Of a stretch of DNA of 10,266 nucleotides, positions 6,291-10,266 are shown piece after piece. A model generated the notes under the pieces. That model saw only the letters and a program-made list of their open reading frames with translations, did not search any database and had not been told where the DNA came from. Origin of the DNA: an uncultured Ruminococcus sp. (GTDB lineage Bacteria > Bacillota > Clostridia > Oscillospirales > CAG-272); contig CADBPA010000157.1 in NCBI GenBank assembly GCA_902796505.1, positions 1 to 10,266 on the forward strand, given 5' to 3'. Position numbers and translations under genes: made by a program. Position 1 is the first letter of the stretch. The number at the start of each line of letters is the position of its first letter.

Positions 6291-7622
6291 ATGGCCACAT
6301 ACAAGCATTCGGTTTCGCTGGAAGCGGAAAAATGCAGAGGTTGTACCACGTGCCTCAAACGATGCCCGACCGAGGCGATCCGCATCCGGGACGGGCGCGC
6401 GGTGATCAACGCGGAGCGTTGCATCGACTGCGGCGAGTGTATCAAGGTATGCCCTTATAAAGCGAAAAAAGCCACGCATGACTCGCTGTCGTGCATCAAA
6501 AACTACAAATATTCCGTTGCCCTGCCGGCGCCGTCCCTTTACGGACAGTTTGAAAATATGCCGGGCATCGGAAGGATCATCCGCGGACTGCGCGATCTCG
6601 GATTCGACGACGTTTACGAGGTGGCCTGCGCGGCGGAGCTCGTCTCGGCGTACACGCGCCTTTATCTGCAGAGAGAGGACGTGAAAAAGCCGGTGATCAG
6701 TTCGGCCTGCCCGACGATCTCGCGTATGATCTCCACAAACTATCCTTTCCTGTGCGAAAACATCATGCCGATCCTGCCCCCGGTGGACATCGCGGCGTAT
6801 CTCGCGCGGGAAAAAGCGAAAGAAGAACACCCTGAACTTTCGGACGAGGACATCGGGATCGTTTTCATCTCCCCCTGCCCGGCGAAAGTCAGTTACGTGA
6901 AAAACGGATTTGCCGGAAACCGCAACTATATCGACGCGGTGCTCTCGGTCAGAGACGTTTATTTCGCCCTGCTCGACGTGATGAAGGCGCGGCAGGACGA
7001 GCCGTCGGAAAGCACCGACGCCGGCATCGTCGGCATCGGGTGGGCTACCACGGGAGGAGAGGCGAAGGCGCTTTTCAACGAGCGTTATCTCGCGGCGGAC
7101 GGCATTGAGAACTGCATTGAAGTCCTCGAACAGCTCGACAATTCCGACCTCGAAGGGATCGATTTTATCGAGCTGAACGCCTGCGCCGGCGGATGCGTCG
7201 GCGGTGCGATGACGGTCGCAAATCCCTACGTCACGCAGGCAAAGCTCCAATCGCTCAAGCAATGCCTTCCGGTGTCTCCCAACCGCCCGGCGAGCCCCTG
7301 GATCCCCGATCAGTTTTTTAACAAGAAAACGGTCGAATACCAGCCGTACAGCGCGCTTTCGGACGACAAAGCCGAAGCGATGCGCATGATGGGCGACATC
7401 GAAGCCGTGATGGAGACGCTGCCGAAGATCGACTGCGGATCCTGCGGCGCGCCGACCTGCATGGCGTTCGCAGAGGACATCGTGAAAGGCGAGACGACGG
7501 CGGACGAATGCACCGTCAATATGCGGATGCTCTTCCACCGGTATCTCGAACAAAGAAAAGAACAATCCTATCTCGACCGTCTGAATCCTCTTTCCAAAAA
7601 GGAAGAAGACGGGAAAGAATAA
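6291..7622 (+). CDS. hydS: Putative sensory [FeFe] hydrogenase (HydS-like), 443 aa
   Basis: This is an H-cluster protein likely to sense H2 or redox state. Residues 15-55 are a 2[4Fe-4S] ferredoxin domain (CRGCTTCLKRCP and CIDCGECIKVCP). Residues about 75-325 are the hydrogenase large-subunit domain. The L1 motif is SSACP (137-141): the cluster-ligand cysteine is kept (Cys140), but the preceding proton-relay cysteine of catalytic enzymes (TSCCP) is Ala139. L2 is PCPAK (Cys196, Lys199) with Tyr202 in place of the usual Glu, and L3 is CAGGC (Cys298, Cys302). Residues 382-407 form a further [4Fe-4S] site, CGSCGAPTC plus Cys407. The Cys-to-Ala change and similar context are described for the putative sensory enzyme of Thermotoga maritima. 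No PAS domain follows; the tail is about 36 charged residues. It is not the main HydA, which should lie downstream of hydB. Confidence 0.88.
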   Translation: MATYKHSVSLEAEKCRGCTTCLKRCPTEAIRIRDGRAVINAERCIDCGECIKVCPYKAKKATHDSLSCIKNYKYSVALPAPSLYGQFENMPGIGRIIRGLRDLGFDDVYEVACAAELVSAYTRLYLQREDVKKPVISSACPTISRMISTNYPFLCENIMPILPPVDIAAYLAREKAKEEHPELSDEDIGIVFISPCPAKVSYVKNGFAGNRNYIDAVLSVRDVYFALLDVMKARQDEPSESTDAGIVGIGWATTGGEAKALFNERYLAADGIENCIEVLEQLDNSDLEGIDFIELNACAGGCVGGAMTVANPYVTQAKLQSLKQCLPVSPNRPASPWIPDQFFNKKTVEYQPYSALSDDKAEAMRMMGDIEAVMETLPKIDCGSCGAPTCMAFAEDIVKGETTADECTVNMRMLFHRYLEQRKEQSYLDRLNPLSKKEEDGKE

Positions 7623-7640
7623 CGCGAGGCGAAAGCCGCG
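7623..7640 (+). other. Intercistronic GNRA hairpin before DRTGG gene 2
   Basis: Directly after the hydS stop, CGC-(GA)-GGC-GAAA-GCC-GCG folds into two 3-bp stems separated by a 2-nt bulge and capped by GAAA. It ends one base before the AAAGGAG ribosome binding site of the next gene. No T-run follows. It may influence decay or translation of the downstream part of the operon. Confidence 0.3.
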
Positions 7641-7652
7641 GAAAGGAGCGCC

Positions 7653-7982
7653 ATGAAACTCTCCGATCTCGAAAAAGCACTCTCCCCGGCGGTGATCGCC
7701 GCGCGGGAGGAAGACCGGGAGATCCTCGGCGTTTACGCCGGAGATCTGCTCAGCCGCGCCATGAGCCACGTCCGGGAGGGCGATCTCTGGATCACCATCA
7801 TGAACAACCGCAACGTCCTGGCGGTCGCCGGGCTTGCGGACGCCGCCGCCGTTCTGCTCGCGGAGGGAGTTACCCTGCTTCCGGACGCGCTGGAAGCGGC
7901 GCGCGACAACGGCATCGCGGTCTACTCCACCGACAAAACCGTTTACGAGGTCTGCTCCCTGCTCGCGGGGTACGGCGTATGA
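7653..7982 (+). CDS. DRTGG-domain protein 2 (109 aa)
   Basis: This is a second stand-alone DRTGG-type protein, distantly related to the one at 5471 and similar in length. The shared pattern is the Asp-Leu-Leu-Ser stretch (YAGDLLSRAMSHVREGDLWITI), an Asn-rich turn (MNNRNVLAVAGLADAAAVLLAEG) and the C-terminal DNGIAVYSTDKTVYEVCSLL. It lacks the CCC tract of its paralogue and has a single cysteine near the C-terminus. AAAGGAG (7642-7648) precedes the ATG, and its stop overlaps the next start (ATGA). Having two diverged copies on either side of hydS and one GHKL gene suggests that they bind different ligands or form a heteromer. No enzymatic motif is visible, and the molecular function is unknown. 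Confidence 0.78.
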   Translation: MKLSDLEKALSPAVIAAREEDREILGVYAGDLLSRAMSHVREGDLWITIMNNRNVLAVAGLADAAAVLLAEGVTLLPDALEAARDNGIAVYSTDKTVYEVCSLLAGYGV

Positions 7983-8737
7983 GCCGCTACTTCTGCGACC
8001 TGCATATCCACTCCTGCCTCTCCCCCTGCGGCGACGAGGATATGACGCCGGGAAACATCGCCGGAATGGCGGTGCTGAACGGGCTGAATATCGTCGCCCT
8101 GACCGACCACAACAGCGCGAAAAACTGCCCGGCTTTCTTCGGGCAGGCGAAGGCGCTCGGTCTGATCCCGGTCGCCGGGATGGAACTGACGACGGCGGAG
8201 GATATTCACGTGATCTGTCTCTTTCCCGATCTGGAGGGCGCTTTGGCGTTCGATCGGTTCGTGGAAGAACATCGGCCGCAGATCCCGAACCGCGCCGATA
8301 TTTTCGGCAGGCAGCTGCTGATCGGGGAGGACGACGAGCCGACCGGGGAATATCCCTGGCTGCTGATCAACGCCTCCGATCTTTCCTTGGAGGACGCCTA
8401 CCGGGAGGTCACGGCGAGGGGCGGCGCCTGCTACCCCGCTCACATCGATCGCCCGGCGAACGGCATCGTCTCGACGCTCGGCGAATTTTCCGATTCCCCG
8501 CCCTACACGGCGTATGAGCTGAAGGACGCGGAAAAGGACGGCGAGTACAAGGAACGCTTCCCACGCCTTGCGGGGCTTGTGCGGACGGTCGCGTCCGACG
8601 CGCATTATCTGCAGGATATTTCCGAAGCCTCCTTCTCGCTGGAGATCGACGACGAGCCGTATTCCTCCGATCTTGTGCGAAGGAATCTGATCCGGCGGCT
8701 TCGGGGCGAAACGAAGGGAGGATCGCTCGATGGATGA
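7979..8737 (+). CDS. PHP-domain metal-dependent phosphoesterase (TrpH-like), 252 aa
   Basis: This is a predicted cytoplasmic phosphoesterase with a trinuclear metal site. The PHP motifs occur in order: DLHIHS (His9, His11), a short acidic segment GDEDMT, LTDHN (Asp43, His44), GMELTT (Glu69) with His77, PAHIDR (His155) and SDAHYL (Asp207, His209). All expected metal ligands are present, so it should be active; RNase AM/TrpH-type relatives act on nucleotides or short RNAs. It starts in the previous stop codon (ATGA at 7979-7982), a clear sign of translational coupling; a longer frame beginning at 7508 only runs out of phase through upstream genes. PHP genes recur in clostridial hydrogenase clusters, but the substrate is unknown. 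It might hydrolyse a signal molecule recognised by the DRTGG proteins (inference). Confidence 0.85.
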   Translation: MSRYFCDLHIHSCLSPCGDEDMTPGNIAGMAVLNGLNIVALTDHNSAKNCPAFFGQAKALGLIPVAGMELTTAEDIHVICLFPDLEGALAFDRFVEEHRPQIPNRADIFGRQLLIGEDDEPTGEYPWLLINASDLSLEDAYREVTARGGACYPAHIDRPANGIVSTLGEFSDSPPYTAYELKDAEKDGEYKERFPRLAGLVRTVASDAHYLQDISEASFSLEIDDEPYSSDLVRRNLIRRLRGETKGGSLDG

Positions 8738-9287
8738 ATTTTCTCTTTACGTTCTCGATATCGTCAACAATTCCACCCGCGCCGGAGCGCGGAACATCCG
8801 CATTTTCCTTCGGGAAGAGGGAGACGACCTCTACTTCACCGTGGAGGACGACGGGTGCGGGATGAGCGAAGAACAGCTTGCCCGGCTGCGCGATCCCTTT
8901 TTCACCACGAGAAAGACGCGCAAGGTCGGGCTCGGCGTTCCCTTCCTCGTCATGCTGGCGGAAATGACCGGCGGATGGGTGAAGATCGCGTCGAAGCAAG
9001 CCGCCGGCGAAGGCGAGGATCACGGAACGAAGCTGGAAGCGAAATTCGGGCTTCATCACGTGGATTTTCTGCCGCTCGGCGATCTTTGCGGAACGGTGAC
9101 GACGCTGATACAAGGCGCGCCGGATACCGATTTTCTGTATCTGCATACGCGCGGGGAAAAGCAGGTTCGCCTCGACACAAAGGAACTGCGGCAGGTTCTC
9201 GGCGATCTTTCGCTCGCCGAGCCGGAAGTTCTCGCCTGGATCCGGGAAAATCTCGCGGAACAGTACGAGCAAATGAATCAAGTTTGA
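8730..9287 (+). CDS. Stand-alone histidine-kinase-like ATPase (GHKL), 185 aa
   Basis: This protein has an N-terminal GHKL ATPase domain and no sensor or DHp (phospho-accepting histidine) domain. Residues 1-110 contain the N box VLDIVNNSTRAGA (Asp10, Asn14), the G1 box EDDGCGM (Asp40, Gly42, Gly44), the DPFFTTRKTRKVGLGVP lid (Gly67, Gly69) and a GTKLEAKF strand. Residues about 110-185 carry no motif I know and no catalytic His or cysteine cluster. GGGAGG (8716-8721) precedes the ATG, which overlaps the PHP stop by eight bases. With no response regulator nearby, classic two-component phosphotransfer cannot be inferred; it may switch conformation with ATP or phosphorylate another protein of this module. 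Confidence 0.82.
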   Translation: MDEFSLYVLDIVNNSTRAGARNIRIFLREEGDDLYFTVEDDGCGMSEEQLARLRDPFFTTRKTRKVGLGVPFLVMLAEMTGGWVKIASKQAAGEGEDHGTKLEAKFGLHHVDFLPLGDLCGTVTTLIQGAPDTDFLYLHTRGEKQVRLDTKELRQVLGDLSLAEPEVLAWIRENLAEQYEQMNQV

Positions 9288-9300
9288 TATTTTATAAAAG
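9288..9300 (+). promoter_or_regulatory. Weak candidate internal -10 before the [2Fe-2S] gene
   Basis: The short AT-rich gap has TATAAA at 9293-9298, but no acceptable -35 at normal spacing. It may simply be an unstructured translation-initiation region, since GAAAGGA follows at 9304-9310. Confidence 0.15.
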
Positions 9301-9319
9301 ATAGAAAGGAATCCAAACC

Positions 9320-9691
9320 ATGAAGTCAATCGAAGAGCTGATGGCGATCAAAGCCAAAATGCAGGACAAAATGTCCGTTCGTAAGGCCGAAGGGGAAACC
9401 CGCATCGTCGTCGGTATGGCGACCTGCGGTATTGCGGCAGGCGCACGCCCTGTCCTGAACGCGTTCGTGGAAGACATTGCCGCCGAAGGACTCACCGACA
9501 GGGTGACCGTCACGCAGACCGGATGCATCGGCATCTGCCAGTACGAGCCCGTTGTCGAGGTGTTCGAGAAGGACGGTCAGAAAACCACCTACGTCAAGAT
9601 GACCGCCGAGAAGGCGAAAGAGGTCGTCGAAAAGCATATCAAGGGCGGCAAGCCGGTCGTGGAATACACCATCGGCGCGGCGAAGCTCTAA
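9320..9691 (+). CDS. Thioredoxin-like [2Fe-2S] ferredoxin-family protein with three cysteines (123 aa)
   Basis: This is a small protein related to the NuoE/HydB N-terminal [2Fe-2S] fold, often annotated as (2Fe-2S) ferredoxin domain-containing protein and found beside HydB in bifurcating hydrogenase clusters, as with TM1420 in Thermotoga maritima. A short helical extension (1-26) is followed by VVGMATCGIAAGARPV (Cys36) and QTGCIGICQYEPVVEV (Cys69, Cys73). Only three cysteines are present in the whole protein; the usual partner of the first one is missing. A fourth ligand would have to be another residue, or the cluster may be absent. Start: GAAAGGA about nine bases before ATG 9320. It is probably an electron carrier or accessory subunit for HydB; direct evidence is lacking. 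Confidence 0.83.
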   Translation: MKSIEELMAIKAKMQDKMSVRKAEGETRIVVGMATCGIAAGARPVLNAFVEDIAAEGLTDRVTVTQTGCIGICQYEPVVEVFEKDGQKTTYVKMTAEKAKEVVEKHIKGGKPVVEYTIGAAKL

Positions 9692-9715
9692 TACAGACCG
9701 GGAGGAAAGAAAGCA

Positions 9716-10266
9716 ATGTTTCGTTCTCATGTTTTGATCTGCGGCGGTACCGGCTGTACTTCGTCGCACAGCAATGAAGTACGCGAAAAACTCGCCGAGG
9801 AACTGAAAGCGAAGGATCTGCAGGACGAGATCAAGATCGTTCAGACCGGATGCTTCGGCCTTTGCGCGCTCGGCCCCGTTATGATCGTTTATCCCGAGGG
9901 GACCTTCTACAGCAGAGTTACCCCGGAGGATATCCCCGAAATCGTCGAAGAGCATCTTCTGAAGGGCCGTATCGTGGACAGACTGGTCTACAACGATCCC
10001 GGCGTCGCGGAAGAAAAGGCCGCCGAGGCAGCCGTTGCCACCTCGCTCTCCGAGACCGGTTTCTATAAGAAGCAGAAGAGAGTCGCTCTGCGCAACTGCG
10101 GTGTCATCAACCCCGAGAGCATCGAGGAATACATCGCGATGGACGGCTACTTCGCTCTGGCGAAGGCGCTGAAGGAAATGACGCCCGAAGAGGTCATCAA
10201 GACCATCTCGGATTCCGGACTGCGCGGCAGAGGAGGCGGAGGATTCCCGACCGGAAGAAAATGGTC
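9716..10266 (+). CDS. hydB: NuoF-like NADH/FMN subunit of electron-bifurcating [FeFe] hydrogenase (HydB), N-terminal part (cut by right window edge)
   Basis: The first 183 residues of the flavin subunit are visible. An N-terminal thioredoxin-like [2Fe-2S] domain has Cys9 and Cys14 (LICGGTGCTSS) and Cys46 and Cys50 (QTGCFGLCALGP). A linker rich in Ala and Glu follows (about 85-120), then the start of the 51-kDa NuoF domain: RNCGVINPESIEEY and the glycine-rich FMN/NADH-binding stretch SGLRGRGGGGFPTGRKW at the edge. The fused N-terminal [2Fe-2S] domain fits HydB/HndC-type subunits rather than NuoF of respiratory complex I. The protein would pass electrons between NADH and the hydrogenase; FMN is the proposed bifurcation site. 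GGAGG (9701-9705) lies ten bases before ATG. The catalytic hydA is expected next but is outside the window. Confidence 0.93.
   Translation, partial: MFRSHVLICGGTGCTSSHSNEVREKLAEELKAKDLQDEIKIVQTGCFGLCALGPVMIVYPEGTFYSRVTPEDIPEIVEEHLLKGRIVDRLVYNDPGVAEEKAAEAAVATSLSETGFYKKQKRVALRNCGVINPESIEEYIAMDGYFALAKALKEMTPEEVIKTISDSGLRGRGGGGFPTGRKW

Noticed and set aside
6291..7622. HydS as the main catalytic hydrogenase HydA
   Set aside because: It lacks the proton-relay cysteine and the N-terminal [2Fe-2S] and extra cluster domains usual in HydA, and the catalytic gene normally follows hydB.
5757..7769. 670-residue minus-strand open frame
   Set aside because: Antisense across the RsbW-like gene and hydS, both with clear motifs; rich in His, Arg and Asp as expected for a shadow frame.
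7508..7978. N-terminal extension of the PHP protein
   Set aside because: It would overlap hydS and DRTGG-2 out of frame; ATG 7979 overlaps the preceding stop and begins with the family's DLHIHS region.
8409..9329. 306-residue minus-strand frame
   Set aside because: Antisense to the PHP and GHKL genes with a basic, repetitive composition and no motif.
9716..10266. NuoF of a respiratory complex I
   Set aside because: The fused N-terminal [2Fe-2S] domain and the neighbouring hydS, hydC and [2Fe-2S] genes fit a bifurcating hydrogenase; no membrane Nuo subunits are seen.

Overview
The window looks like chromosomal DNA from a strictly anaerobic, fermentative Gram-positive bacterium, most likely a GC-rich member of the Clostridia known mainly from metagenomes. 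Three things point there: an electron-bifurcating [FeFe]-hydrogenase type operon, a clostridial-style divergent type IIA topoisomerase B subunit, and consistent AGGAGG-like ribosome binding sites with extended -10 promoters. Genes are GC-rich at third codon positions, which produces long but spurious antisense frames. Intergenic DNA is AT-rich. I see no mobile elements, RNA genes, CRISPR arrays or signs of recent transfer.

The left part (1-3716) is on the minus strand. In transcription order it holds a DUF362 protein with a 2[4Fe-4S] ferredoxin tail, a divergent GyrB/ParE-family protein, and the N-terminal part of a cofactor-independent phosphoglycerate mutase that runs off the left edge. A 151-bp divergent region (3717-3867) separates these from the plus-strand genes. 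The first of those is a D-amino acid aminotransferase of PLP fold type IV.

The right part (about 4760-10266) is one long plus-strand operon. A very good promoter (TTGCTT, 17-nt spacer, TGtTATAAT) reads into a leader of about 140 nt. A near-palindrome resembling a Rex operator lies just upstream. The operon order is hydC (NuoE-like [2Fe-2S] subunit), DRTGG protein 1, RsbW-like ATPase/kinase, hydS (putative sensory [FeFe] hydrogenase), DRTGG protein 2, PHP phosphoesterase, stand-alone histidine-kinase-like ATPase, three-cysteine thioredoxin-like [2Fe-2S] protein, and hydB (NuoF-like, cut by the right edge). The catalytic subunit hydA would be expected just beyond the window.

The most interesting point is that six probable signalling genes sit between hydC and hydB. 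HydS keeps all four cysteines of the [4Fe-4S] part of the H-cluster but has alanine at the proton-relay cysteine position, as described for sensory rather than catalytic enzymes. Around it are two ATP-binding GHKL proteins, two DRTGG ligand-binding-type proteins and a PHP phosphoesterase, with no sigma factor, STAS antagonist, response regulator or DHp domain in view. My inference is an H2/redox-sensing module that tunes NADH- and ferredoxin-dependent hydrogen metabolism. Parts of this neighbourhood have precedents in Thermotoga and Clostridia, but how the signal is passed on is not evident from the sequence.
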